A stretch of 64,000 nt of DNA from assembly GCA_037178675.1 (NCBI GenBank), contig JAYMGJ010000040.1:211511-275510 (forward strand), given 5' to 3'. Each line of letters starts with the position of its first letter. Positions within the stretch are counted from its first letter, which is position 1. The position numbers and the translations under genes were made by a program. Positions 37,794 through 50,059 of this stretch are shown here, piece by piece. Under the pieces are notes generated by a model. The model made no database searches. It was not told where the DNA came from and saw only the letters and a program-made list of their open reading frames with translations. Source of the DNA: Scleroderma bovista. Lineage: Eukaryota > Basidiomycota > Agaricomycetes > Boletales > Sclerodermataceae.

Positions 37794-38344
37794 ATGTCTA
37801 CGTCGCTGGCATTCCGGTCTCCCATCTCTCGCTCGGAGGCAGCGTCGCCCACGCCGACTCGACCCGTGTTTGACACGGAGCTGCTCCGTGCATACATGAA
37901 GAAGCTGCTGCAGACGAGCCTGCAGCACGCGATATGGACGAACGATCGGGACCAGGTGAAGTCGTGGATGAAGGACATCAAAGAGCGCGTCAAGGACCGG
38001 ATGGTGGAGATGCAGCCGAGTGGATTGTGAGTGTGTGCGTTCCCCCACTCGCGGCGACGAGCTTCATGCCCCCGTCTTCAGCAAGTACATCGTGCTGGTG
38101 CAGATAAGCGAGAATCTGAATCAGGGTGGACGGTAAGTGTATCTCGACGTGGCCTGCGACGAGGCAGATGGATGTGGATTACAGGGCAGACATGATATCG
38201 CACTGGGAGGACGGGGATGTCTGTGTGCACGAGCTGTTCTACAACGTCAGCCCGCCCTTGCTTGTGCGTCTCTGGACTGATGAGATCACGCAGGATTCGA
38301 TCATCTGCACCTGCATTTCCCTGGCTGTGCGAAGCTCATCGTGA
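37794..38344 (+). CDS. Tctex-1-type dynein light chain
   Basis: Four exons. The first (37794-38026) holds a Ser-rich N-terminus and TELLRAYMKKLLQTSLQHA plus a charged helix. Later exons read KYIVLVQISENLNQGGR, ADMISHWEDGDVCVHELFYN and DSIICTCISLAV. This helix-then-four-strand order, with the NLNQGG/NxGxG-like turn and the W-E-x-D strand, is the Tctex fold. Tctex chains dimerise on the dynein intermediate chain. It starts 75 bases from PEX11 on the opposite strand. The last few residues depend on whether an intron follows SLAV. Confidence 0.85.
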
Positions 38345-38473
38345 CAATGTATCTCTAATAGCGTGTACGATGTGGTGATGGCGACGGGTGACTCCGAATT
38401 TGAGATGCGTGAGTGACACGCGCCGGGAATCCCCTGCTCGGCGTCCCCGGGGTTCAAAGCGGCGCCACAAAGC

Positions 38474-39112
38474 CTCAGTAGATACGGGAGAGCACAGTAC
38501 AGCTGGTACATAATACTAACGATCCGTGATCGCAAGTACGCTGTTCACAGCTCCGTAGCACATCGACCCCAGTTTCTGGAAAGTGCTTCGCCAACTCCTC
38601 ATTCAATAGCTTGCGGTAAGACTACCGTGGACATGAGCACCCGTCGCTACTCCAGACAGCGGACCCCCTCACCTCGATGGCTGCTATCTTGCCGTTCATA
38701 AACTGGTTTTCCGTCGCAGTCCGCTCCAGACGCTCCTTGGTCAGCTGCATCGGGTTGCGCGCATTGTCAATGTCAGCCAGCACTTGGAACGGCACCATCG
38801 TCTGGATGTTCTGCGCCATGTCATCGATCAATGCAAGCTGTCGGACGACATCGTTGCTAAATGACCCTTGAGCCGACAACCCACACACATCCATACCACG
38901 CCTTACGCTCTCGCACCCACTGGTTTAGGTTTATCCCGTTCTTTCGTAGAGTCATTGATCACCGTCGTGCCCAAGTTGTACAACGCGGTCGCAAGCCCAA
39001 GCAACTCGAGCTCCAGATCACCCTGCACACCAGTTGGTGGAGGTGACTGCGATGGCCGTGGCGAGTCTGGAGCGTGTGCGTTCACAGTGGTGATGTCGGT
39101 GGGGGAAGACAT
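38474..39112 (-). CDS. MED10: Mediator complex subunit 10
   Basis: Exon 1 starts MSSPTDITTVNAH and holds a helix ELLGLATALYNLGTTVIND. After an intron that completes an Ala codon comes the core NDVVRQLALIDDMAQNIQTM, then VPFQVLADIDNARNPMQLTK and ENQFMNGKIAAIESYRKLLN. A final part (EELAKHFPETG) closes the family domain. MED10/Nut2 belongs to the middle module of Mediator, which connects activators to RNA polymerase II. The length is typical. It converges on the Tctex gene and is head-to-head with the PPR-like gene. Confidence 0.93.
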
Positions 39113-39310
39113 GACTAATAAGAATGGTATCAGGGTTATGTAAGGTTAACAAACCAGTCTTTGCAGAAAGCGTCCAGGGAAGAGTTCAACGCCGATTTTT
39201 TCTACCTGGCCCAGGTTCGTCACACGCCCTCGTAGTGTTTTTCTTGCAGACCCCTGCGACACAGTCCGTGGAACAACAAGTGCAGCCGGCTGAAAGACTA
39301 TGCACAGGTG

Positions 39311-41351
39311 ATGCACAGATCGATACTATCCCTCCGCCCTCGAATATGTGCTTTTCACTCCACCGCGCGACGCTCCCATTCCATCGTCCTCTCGACAGAT
39401 ACACCAAGCAATGGCCACGATTCCAATCCATTACCGTCCTCACCCCGCATGACCAACGCCTTTCGAGAGCGCAGGCTGAATGCCCTCCTCAATAGCCTTG
39501 CTCAAGAGACCCCCGACTCGTCCGACGTCTGGACCTGCTACGTCGACTTTACCCATAACCTAGCCCAGTGTGATCTCCCGCTTGAGATCCACCAAAAAGT
39601 TCTCCGGACATGCGTCCCGCATCCTTCCGTCCTTCGCCCCATCGCTGCTAGTGGTATGCGAGACGGTGCTCCCCCACGGCCTCCCCACGTCTACGAAGCA
39701 CGTCTCAAGACAGTCATCCAGAATATCCGTCTCGCCGGCGAAAAGCCCTCTCTCCAAGATTATCACTTCATTTTGGAGCAATTTGCTGCAGTGGGACATT
39801 ACACCGGCTCAATGCAGGTCTATAGCGAACTGAAACACGTCCACAAGCTTCGTCCAGATGCCCGCACATTCACCCTCTGCATCCAGTCCATCGCACACAG
39901 GCTCTCACTGCCCATGTACAAGTTGCAACGAGCCAGAATCGTGGCTCACACGATGTCCTCGTGTAGGAAGCTTTTGGACGACTTCAAAGAATTCAATATA
40001 CCCCTCACTTCGCTTTTCCTTGACTCGATCATCCGGATATTGAAGGAGACCGCCGACGAGACCGTATTCGCACAGCTTATGAAGACAGGCTATGGAATCG
40101 ACCTGGACTATCCCGATCATCCAGAAAGCAGTGTCGCAAGTCCAGAAACCCACCCTCCCCTCCCCTTCTCCACACACGCGCTCAACACCACCCTCGATAT
40201 GATCGGACGTACCGGGAACCTCTCCAGGCTCGTGCAGACGTTCGAGGTCCTCACACAGCCGCTCCCCCCTCAGGCCAGCCAGCATTACTCTCTGGAGTTT
40301 GACGATGACGACGACGATTTTGGAGTCGTCAACCCTGCGTTGACGCAGCCCCACCAGTGTCCACATGCGGCCCCCAACACAACTACCTATTGCACTCTCC
40401 TCAAATACATTTCCCGCGCCGGCCACGTGCCCTTTGCAAGGCATTATCTCTTGCAAGCGTTTAGGCTTGACCGCCAAGCTGACAGGGCACTCCGGAAGCA
40501 GCTGTGTCATACACCTGATGCGGCACTCCCTGTATCGATTGCGGTCAACCGAAGGATGATTCTGTCTGTATTTGGGTTGGCAAATCGAACTAAAGACGTG
40601 GAGCTGATGCGGTTCGTTGGCGTGATCACGCGTCGGGCGTACCAGAGGAAGACGAACGATATCAGAGATTATTCGCGGCTACAGGAGAAGCGGCGCGCTT
40701 CCATCTTGTCTCATCACGATTCGCAGTCTCCATCGGGCCTCTCAACCAGCACTCAGCCTTTGCCTTCTTCGAACTGCACCGCCGAAGAACCAGAGACCGG
40801 CGCTCGATCGAATCCGCCGACTTCCTCCAAAAAATCCTTCAGCGTATCCACCCACCTCCAGGTCCTCCGGAACGACCTCAAAAATATAGCGTCCTTCTAT
40901 GAACACGAGTTCCTTCCCGCCAACTCCCGTACCTTCCAACGCGTCAAGGAGCGACTTGGCCGCCGTGTCTGGAGCGAAAAGGATATCTACCTTCGCACTT
41001 TGGACAAGCGCACCGTGGTGACTCAGGAGGAGTGGTCAGAGATAGTCAACTATAAGGACAACGTGGTGGTGAAGAATGTGCCTCGATTTGAACCCCGCGA
41101 CGGTACAGGAAAACGGGCTGGTGGGTGGAGGAAACTCTCCACGACGTCGGCGTTGGGGCATACCCTCAGTGCGCCACTTGACCCCCCACTACGTTTTTGT
41201 AAGTGGACTGTCAAATGTTCATGTCTGCATGTCTGCTCACAGATCTGCTCTTGTTTTAGTTGACAGGTCATTCCACGGGACACCGGATCAAGGCGAGGTG
41301 CAAGGTAAACTATGTGCTGTAGATACCACGGCAGGGAGCAGGGAGATGTAA
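39311..41351 (+). CDS. Mitochondrial PPR-like protein
   Basis: An almost intron-free gene with one 61-nt intron (41199-41259); about 650 residues. The N-terminus is a likely mitochondrial presequence (HRSILSLRPRICAFHSTARR). Helical repeats such as PSLQDYHFILEQFAAVGHY, KLRPDARTFTLCIQSIA and NTTTYCTLLKYISRAGHV follow. These have the spacing of pentatricopeptide repeats, which bind mitochondrial RNA. A basic linker and a C-terminal segment rich in charged helices complete it. Orthologue unknown. It could be one of the fungal factors that stabilise or translate a mitochondrial mRNA. The stop after REM at 41351 lies 63 bases from the PCH2 stop. Confidence 0.78.
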
Positions 41352-41414
41352 AGACCATCCCTCACAACATTACTTCAGGCTTACAAGAATGGGAAGTACT
41401 AGCTGCCGTACAGT

Positions 41415-43243
41415 TTACCCTAATTTGCCATGCTCGACCGCACGGTCATCGACTACATTCATCATTGCACCAAGCCATACGTCGATGTCAGTCTGGAATC
41501 GTCCGTTTGCCGGCGTCTCGTTGGGCGACGCTGCGGTGTTGGACACCTTCATGCCTCCGTTGATATACCGTGCGAGGGCAAGCACTGGTAACCGCCGTAG
41601 GGCACGCCCTGAGAGATTTTGTTCCTACTTACCTGTGAGCTCGTTCAAAAATATAAGGGGGTTCAGCTTACCCGACATTTATCGGCAAGCCTGAGCAGCA
41701 CTTTGCCTATTCTCTCCTCCTGTGCGCGGTGGAATTCTACGTCGCCATCCGTAAGGTGACCATAGGGATTTTCTTCAGTGAAGAGCGCGTCTGCGAGTGT
41801 GGGGACGGTCTAAAGCTCGCCGTCAGTCTGCTGGCTCCGATGTCAGGATCGGTTCACTGACCACTTGTTGTAAAATTCCCTTGGCGATGAACTCGCAGAA
41901 AGCGCCCCGCAAGATCTCATATATTGCCTCTCGAGGAGGCAAGTCGATGTACTGGATGATATCCGCTCGGTCGACAAAGGCCGAGTCTACGTGATACGAG
42001 GACGCGCCGAATGAGTAAGGGCTGCCCTGTACGTTCAGATGCAGCTAGAAGCAGACCTATTGCTTTTGCGAGGTTACTGGTCGACATCACAAAAACGTTC
42101 TTTCTATGCTTGAGCTTGTCGAGCTGAGTAAGGAGAGCATTCACCACCTGGGAAAGGCCGTGATCAGCTGTAAAAAAAAGCCATAGTAGTGGACCTCATA
42201 CTCGCAAGCCGTCCGATGGTTCGGTACCCGCCATCGCACCTGCTCTGGCAGCCGTCAAGGATTCGACTTCATCTGTATGGAACAGATGTTGGTGTGGCTG
42301 CAGTGGACCGAGAGCAATAGAGCAGCTGACCGATGAGAACCACCACGAAGCAGTCTTCGTCTTCGACCATTTCGGTGATGTTGTTGAACAGACGCTGTAC
42401 GAGTTTGCCGGACTCGGAGAACCATCGCGAAAACAGCGAGTGAGAGTTTATCTCCAACAAACGGGCTTGTGTGTAGCTATCATGCGTCATGTATGGCCAC
42501 CAAGGAGCGGGCGTCGACATACCGATGTGAAAGCCGTATTGACAACTTTTGAGCCAATGCACGACAGAGAGATGTCTTGCCCGTGCCAGGTGGTCCGTGC
42601 AGCAGTACAACTCTGTTCCAAGAAACCAGATTGACTGGTTGCGATCGTGGTAAAGAAACTTCCCTGCCGAAGTGGACGGTAAAGTACTTACAATCGATAT
42701 CAGCGTCGCTGAGGACGAATGTGGCATGGATGTAGTCCAGTAGTTTGAGCTTCAGATTGTCCGGATAGAACAAGCTATCCCAGAGCCCTTCCCATGATCG
42801 ACATGGAAGTTCGCACACACTCGCGGCTAGGACTTGGTCGCCGCTTTCGCTGGCTGGGCCATTAGAGTACTCTTCGATGATGTCAGACTCGGATGGTTGG
42901 TAAGTGTGGATCTGCAGAGATACTCTGTCCATGGGGAGGGAGCTGGCAGGACATGCGGATTCAGCCAGTGCGATCCGCTCGACGGAGGACGCCAGCACAG
43001 AGTTGGCTTCCCAGCCACGCAGCACAGAAGGGAGGGCGAGGCGCTCGTATGACGAGTGGATAAACTCTCGCACATGAGACTGGACGATGTCGACTCTTCG
43101 TCTTGATTTTGGAGCCAAACGCACTTCGACTGGAAGCGGGCGATCACGGTAAGGATGTCGCTCATGTTCAGTGCTGGAGAGCAATTACCGTGTACTGCCC
43201 ATACGATAGTTGGATCCTCTGGGGATGTACTCGTTCCCTCCAT
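41415..43243 (-). CDS. PCH2: AAA ATPase PCH2/TRIP13
   Basis: Start MEGTSTSPEDPT; the first intron joins to VEVRLAPKSRRRVDIVQ. A long N-terminal domain ends near CKYFTVHFGRE. The AAA module has Walker A LLHGPPGTGKTSLCRALAQ, Walker B CFVVVLIDEVESL, a TQLDKLKHRKNVFVMSTSNL sensor region and a family-specific DSAFVDRADIIQYIDLPP second-region motif. Pch2/TRIP13 remodels HORMA-domain proteins such as Hop1 and Mad2 in meiosis and the spindle checkpoint. Catalytic residues look intact. At least eight introns. It is head-to-head with the SelW-like gene, 104 bases apart. Confidence 0.92.
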
Positions 43244-43347
43244 TTCGCTGTGTCGAGACGCGTGTGCCTGCAATGCAAAACAACGCGTCAACAAGAGCGA
43301 TATGAGATCACATGATCACAGCCCCGTCCCGTTATCAATCGACCACT

Positions 43348-43907
43348 ATGACCTCCGCTGCCCCAACTGCAGAACGCCAAGCATCCTTACTTGATCCTTC
43401 GACCTTCGTTCCACCGACACCGCTCCCGGCTCCCGCGGTAACGATCGAGTTTTGTGATAGAGTACGCTGGCATGGGTTCCGAGATATCTACAGCTACTGA
43501 CGCACAATATTCGATTTGTAACAGTGTCGCTGGTTCGCTCCTTCATACATCGCACCCGATCCAGGTTAAACAGTACTTGTGCTAACAGGTTGCACCGTGC
43601 GACGTGGGTATCCACTGAACTTCTCCTCACATTCCCAAACCCAGCATTGAAAGCGGTCACCGTCTTGCCTTTAAATGCGGACGATAGTGCCGGTCGATTT
43701 CGGGTCTGGCTGAACGGCGCGAACGGCCCACCACAGTTAGTGTGGGACAGGAAGGTCGAAGGCGGATTTCCTGAGTTGAAAGTCTTGGTAAGAAGCGCTG
43801 CTGCCATGGCAGTACTCGGTTGACTTGCGTGATTCTGCAGAAACAACGCATCAGGGATCTTATTCAACCTGGAAAGTCTCTTGGGCATTCAGACACGAAA
43901 GCGTGAT
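43348..43907 (+). CDS. Rdx-family SelW-like thioredoxin-fold protein
   Basis: Exons are 43348-43461, an 8-base microexon 43525-43532, one from 43589, and a last exon after an intron ending near 43840. The spliced core reads VTIEFCDR then CRW, then LHRATWVSTELLLTFP, LKAVTVLPLNADDSAGRFRV, WDRKVEGGFPELKVL and KQRIRDLIQPGKSLGHSD. The CxxC (CDRC) matches the redox site of selenoprotein W relatives, here with two cysteines and no selenocysteine. It is a thioredoxin-fold protein likely in redox control of unknown target. Without the 8-base exon the frame fails. Confidence 0.88.
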
Positions 43908-44102
43908 GGCTACTATGAGATGACTTTGGAGTTAAGAAGACTGTATTATGTATTTACGCTTATATATGCACTACTACGTTGGTGGAACGTTCGTCTGGCA
44001 CATAACAATAGGCTAGCATCGGTGACTACCACCGAAACTTTTCCTTGAGCTCAGCCTGGTCCCGCTTTGCTCGCCCTCACCCACAACCATCATCGGGCTA
44101 TC

Positions 44103-47100
44103 ATGAGCGACGATCGACTCGAAAAACTCATAAATCAATGCAAAAGTTCTGGTTTGTATCCCAGCTCTTTCTTTCCGGGCACCAGCTCACGCCCTGCAGA
44201 CGTCGATAGTAGGGTGGATGCAGTCACAAAACTCCAAGCTGAATTCGAGGCTGGCGTGGAGGTGCGTATTTAAGAATCATGTCGTGTCATGTCGTTGAAG
44301 TCGAAGAGTGTATTCGTGGCATTCTAGATTGCAGATCCTGAACCACTCATCGCAGCCCTCAAATCATGTCTCCGACACGCAAACCAACATTTATCCACTG
44401 CGACGCTTGCGGCTTTACCCCCGTTCATCCCTCTTGTCGTGGCCAACAACAATATTCCCACTCGATCCTTGTCGCCGTCTTTGTCCACATCCTCTGCCTC
44501 AGGTCCATCTCTTGACGTAGCCACTTTGCGGCAGGTCATGAACGCTTTCTGCCCTTCTCCCGGTGTGTTCGAGCGGCTGGGAGATGCCCGGGAAAAAGCT
44601 CGCGACAGGGCACGCGAAACACTTGTCATAATCGGTGGGTTTGCATTCCGCTCATCCCCGTCCGGATCAAGACTTGGCGCCGGCAAGGGCCCTGAATCAC
44701 CTCTTGCGATGTTCGAGAGGTTCTTAAAGGACAGTGGCTTGAGCAGCAAAGTATGGAGAGTTCGGGAACAGGTGAGCCCTTAATTGACATAGTATTCAGA
44801 GCCACGAACAACGTCATTTCTCGTAGTCGATTCTCGTTCTCGTCCACATCCGCCGTGCTCACCCCCTTTCCCCTATGCGACCGTTCCTGTCGTTGCTGGT
44901 GGGTGCGTTAGAAGACACGGATGGCAACGTCCGTACCTGTGCCATGCCAGCGGTTATAGAGCTCTTCACTGGGCCGAGTGTGACTGACGCTGCACGGGCC
45001 GACCTGAAAAAGGAGATGGCGAAGAAAAATGTTCGCAAAGCTATTGTGGATAACGTCCTTTCTAAGCTCATGACCAGCAGTCGGAGCACACGTGCAAATA
45101 CCCCGCAAAGCGAAGGGTCCGATGGCGCGGAGCCTTCTAGGAAAGAGTACATCCCTCCCAGTTTAATGTTACAGAACAAACGTCCCACTGTCACAGCTGC
45201 CGTGGGTGAATCCAATGTGGCTGCGCCCATCTCTCGTTCAGTAAGTCACGGCAATGCAAAAGATGCCCCAAGACCTGCCAGCCGTGCTGCTATGGTTGTT
45301 TCGCCAACGCTGTCGCAGCCTTCGAGTGACAGCAGTGCACCTTTGGTAGAGCCAGCCTTTGTGGGTCCTTCTGCCCGTGCTGTCGTAGCAATCCTCACCC
45401 ATCGTCAGATTGCATCGAGTAGAGATTTAGAAAATGAATTTTCCGCGATGACCAAAGCTTTCGAGGTAGGATAGTTGCCATTTGCCTTAGGCTACTTGGG
45501 ATGAATGTTTTCCTCAGGGAAAAGAAACCGAACACAACTGGGCTGCTCGTGAACGTGGGATACAACGAGTGCGAGGAATGCTCAAAGGAGGTGTCCACAC
45601 AAGATACGCAGACGTCTTTATGCAATGCCTCAGGGACGGATTCATACAGAACTCTCTGAAAACTGTAAATTTCTTCGTTCTTTCTCAAGGTGTTGTTAAC
45701 TGTATCCTTCTGTTCAGCTTGCTAGTTTGAGAACCACAGTGGCGTCAAACACATGTTCCTTGTACGCAGAGCTGGCTGTCGCACTTGGAACAGGTATCGA
45801 CCCTTTCTACGAAACAATCGTTGCCAATCTGATTCGAATGGCGGGCTTCACCAAGAAAATTACCGCTCAGCAATCCCAACAAACACTCACCGTAGCTATT
45901 CGACATGCTTCTGCGCACCCTCGTGCACTACTTCCGCTTTTATCCAACACTTTGCAGGACAAGAACGTACAGACACGAGTCTATGGTGTGGGACACATGA
46001 AAGACTACCTCCAGATCCATGGTCTTCGTTCAAAATCGTACATTGAATCTGCTGGTGGATTTGATATTCTCGAAAAGTCGTTGAAGAAGGCGCTTGCAGA
46101 TGCCAACCCTACTGTTAGGGAGAGCGCTCGCGAGCTTTTCTGGGTCTTCAGTGGGGTTTGGCCAGATCGGGCCACCATAATACTGGAATCACTGGATGCT
46201 ACAGCGCGCAGGCAGCTCGAAAAGGCCTGTCCGGACCCCAACGTCGTTCCCGTACTTCCGCCTACCACTCCGACAGCCAAGAAGAGCAGCATAGCGGCAG
46301 CTATCGCTGCCAGTCGCGCAAAGGCGAAAGCTATTGCGACGGCACCTCCAACTCTTAGACATCAAGCCACCTCGTCGTCACATGCAATGCGAACAACTTC
46401 ACCGCCCTCGAAGAAGCCTAACTCGCCCAATAGCCCCACACCAAAATATGGAAACGGAAGGATTTCGCCGTCACCTGCACCTAGATCAGGCTTACCTTCT
46501 CGCTCATCGCTTTCACCCCCTCCAACGAGATCCAGGCTTCTATCCAACAATGCAACGATGCCGCGATCCGTCAGCTCGTCTGCTGCCACCACTGTTCATT
46601 CACACGCATCGTCAGATTCGGGGCCTACAAGTCCAACAGATGCAAAACGTGCTCGGACGTCATCCCCTCTTGCACCTACATCTCCGGACCGTAATTCTAC
46701 TGTGCGCCGAGCAGGGCAGCCCGCTGCAGCCTCTCTTCGTGATTCGAATGCTCCACGCCATTTGAATTCCCGGACGGATACTGTTCCAGTTCCCGTCCAA
46801 AAATTTTCGGTTGCGCCCAATATCGATGATGAAGAATCCCTTCTTCTGGCCACTAATATTCCGGTGCCCGACAGTGATTCTGAGGATGAATCTGTAGATC
46901 TGATATCCTTCTCCACACCGTATAAGATGTTCCCCCCCGCTACCCAACCTTCGTTTTCACCGCGATCTGGGATATCGACTCCAAATACAGCATCAAATGC
47001 ACTCTCCGACTCTCCCGGAAAGCCAAATGATCAGCCACCTGTGGAAGATGCCCTCCGTGCTCGTGCAGAACAAGCACAAAGTGCTGCCGAGCGCCTGCTA

Positions 47101-48568
47101 GAGCTAAATGACCCCGAAGAGGGGGACAATAAACATTCTGCGATTCCATCATCGCTACTACTGGGCAGCGGCAGCAACACCCAGAATGCAGAATCACCCT
47201 CTGTACCCGTGATCAAGAAGACCCTTGCGCCTCCTGTAACGCCCGACAGCCGCAATGCCGCCATATTCCGCCAAGCAGCCATGTTCAAGAACAGTCCGAT
47301 CAATGGAAACAAGCCAGCTGATCCGTTGATCAAGCCCTTGCGAGACCAGTCTCATGAGAATGGCTGGTGGTTGAAGCGGGCGTCAAGTCGGTATTTTCCC
47401 ATCCCGCACTTTATGACTCCTGGACTAAATCTGCACATAGCAATTGACCAAGGCACACCGCTGAAGGCAGCAGATGTTGAAGATAGATTGCACGAGTTCC
47501 AAGAATACATCAGCACACTTGAGGAAGGGGGCGCTGACGTCCGTGTCCTTCAAAAGTTGACCCTGATCTGTGCTAATAATCCTGTTCCGGCGAACTCTGC
47601 CTCACCGCTGAGCCCTGGGCTGGGACTACCTTCAACCACATCGCCATTCCTTGCGATCACGCGCTCTCTTCCCCCACTTATCCCTGACATGTGGATGAAG
47701 AACAAGAGCTTCGAGCGTCTGTTCGATGCCCTCGTGAAATATTTGGAGCCGTCAAAAGTGAGTATAAATGCTCTCTCTTCCGGACTTGTTCGTCATTATT
47801 TGTTAGGATGCGGAACTGTTGGAGTATGCTTTGATTGTTCTTTGGGAGATAATCAGAAATCAAGCCGTTCTCCTAGAGGGTCGGGAATCTGAACTGTTTT
47901 CCGTGTTATTCAGAGTACGCTACTGCAACACGCCAGAAGTAAGGACTATTGACAGCCTTGGCCCTTCTACGCTTCTGACCAATGCTAGGTTCTCGAAGCG
48001 ACCAAAACGATTCGTGATGCTCTCGCGACGCGCATCGAGCCAGTCTATGGGCTCACAACAATGCATAGTAGTTTGCGCGCTTTCCTTGCAGAACCTGTAC
48101 TGGACCCCTTTGCCAAGGCTGCGTCGCACGCGTTCGGGTTAATTGCACTAGGAAAATTCATTCTTCGACTGCCAGCAGAAGTCCTCGAGGAAGAACTACC
48201 GAGATTAAAGCAAACGTTCATATTTGTGAGCTCTACTTTATCGTACAGATGACCATTGGCCCATGAATTTCTAGGCATTAAACGATACGTCGACTCTCGT
48301 TGTCCGCGAAGCTGCATATGCCGCCATCATTGCTGCACAATTAGTTTTGCGGGACGAAGCACACTTGTTTGTGCTCCTTGAGGGATTAGACGACAACAAG
48401 AAGAATCTCCTCACTTATTACTTTGAGAAGCACGGTGCTCGGGGGCTAGATTTCACTTCCACCTCTGGCACCAGGGAGGGGATGACGAAGCTTGAGGGAC
48501 AAATGGGAAGACTCGACAAGATGATGAACACGCCACAAACTTACAGGAGGCGGCAGAGCAGCGAATGA
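44103..48568 (+). CDS. CLS1: CLASP family microtubule-associated protein
   Basis: A large multi-exon gene of about 1300 residues. The N-terminus (MSDDRLEKLINQCKSS, VDSRVDAVTKLQAEFE) and repeated HEAT-like helices form a first TOG-like region. A second TOG/CLASP_N region holds EHNWAARERGIQRVRGMLKG, FMQCLRDGFIQN, LASLRTTVASNTCSLYAELA, QDKNVQTRVYGVGHMK and ANPTVRESARELFWVFSGVW. A long Ser/Pro/basic region follows (KKPNSPNSPTPKYGNGRISP), usual for microtubule binding. A C-terminal helical part contains RTIRDAL-like and LEGLDDNKKNLLTYYFEKHG. CLASPs rescue and stabilise microtubules in the spindle. Naming it Cls1/Stu1/Peg1 type is by architecture. Confidence 0.92.
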
Positions 48569-48774
48569 TTCGAACATTCCTTCCTTATGCTATGTGACTC
48601 GTCCTTACATTTATGCTTGTCTATTTGCTCTGACCTCAACGTACCTGAGCCCCCGGTTTGTGACATCCTAATTTCCTGCCTATGGTCGTAATACCTTCTT
48701 GCATTCATGTTTTCGTTTTTTACTTTACCCATGTCTTCCTAATGTAATGGACAATGGATACCAGACACAGGCGC

Positions 48775-50025
48775 TCATCTCCTAAGGCCAAATCTCCACA
48801 CGTAATACCCAATGCCTGATAACAGCCCACCAACGTGTCCAGCAGAATCGGTAGTGGATCGCTTTAAATTAGACCATCTTCAGTAAGGCGTCTAAGAAAA
48901 GAATTGAACAACGCGTACCCTATCGGAAACGCTGCGCCACCCATCGTAGAGAAGGATGCCAGGAAGGAACACCCACGCCGGACAGGGGATGACGAAGAAG
49001 ATCAGGAACGTGTTGCGAGGGAATGCACACGCGTACAACGCGATAGTAGCCATGATTGCTCCTAGCAGTCCAAAGCGATGATCATGCATGTCAGCTGCAA
49101 GGTCAAGGTGACGGAAGCGAAATGCATACCGCTTGCACCGTGAGAGGAAACGTTTTCATGCCTGACAAAAGAATTCCACGCTAAGCTAGCAAAGCTGGAA
49201 GATATGCCCCCTGTTCAGAGTGGTCGTATGAGCATGATCTCGCCCGATGCTAGTCGTGGGAGACACCAAAAACAAACCTAGGAAATAAAGGGCGAGAAAA
49301 CGTTTGTTCCCCAGCAACTGCATGACAGCAGGTGCCATGAAGTAGAACGTCAACCCATTAAACAACGCATGTGAGGTATCCCTGTGAGAGAAGCAAGCAG
49401 TCAAGAGTGTCCAGCTGTAGGAACAAGGTCGGATTCATGAAGGCCAAGCGGAGAGTAAGGTAAACTAACAATCGCCCAGCAGAGATATTGCGCAGGTCTA
49501 CGAGAAAGTTGTCCCGCAGAAATTTGAAAAGAGTGGGATCACCCGTCACTCGCTGTGGGAGCATGCAAGGTCACGCAAGGACAACAAATGGCGGACGTAA
49601 AGACGCACGTAGGTAGAGATGGCGCTCTGCCATGCAAGGTATACGCCGGCATTGATGGCGATTATCCCGTAGAAGATGACATTGCTGTCTAGAGAGTCCC
49701 ACCAGTCCCGGCGAGGCGGAGGTCTATTACCCCAACCTCCTCCATTGAAACGGGGGCCGTTTCTATGAGTTGCGTTCAGGACTCTCGTTCGGATGATCTG
49801 GAGTATGTTTGGGAGACGGTCCGAGAGGGGACCATGATTCACAGCAGTATTCGTGCTAACGAGAGTGCGAAAGGCAAGGGATGTAAAGGAAGGTTGGAAG
49901 TGGGGACTTGAACAACAAACGGTGGGCGCAGCGTTGCGGAAGGAATCAAAGAAACCCAAGGGACGCTGATGGTGGACTGGACGCAAGGTGCATTGCCGGA
50001 GCAACCTGAGCGCGATGTTGGACAT
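48775..50025 (-). CDS. PCP1: Mitochondrial rhomboid protease
   Basis: The N-terminus (MSNIALRLLRQCTLRPVH) is a plausible mitochondrial presequence. Membrane helices include SNVIFYGIIAINAGVYLAWQ. The rhomboid core has SCFSHRDTSHALFNGLTFYF (catalytic-loop His and Asn positions), MQLLGNKRFLALYFLG, the serine motif SHGASGAIMATIALYA, and the final histidine helix SAGHVGGLLSGIGYYVWRF. Serine (GASG) and histidine (AGHVGG) of the dyad are both present. Pcp1/PARL cleaves inner-membrane proteins such as Mgm1 and Ccp1. An alternative ATG at 50061 would overlap the TRS20 start. Convergent with CLASP. Confidence 0.92.
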
Positions 50026-50059
50026 TTGGTGGCCAACTTGAACGCAAGCACACACAACC

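Noticed and set aside
49186..49404. Apparent separate small gene on the minus strand
   Set aside because: It is an exon of the rhomboid protease carrying the catalytic-loop His and Asn.
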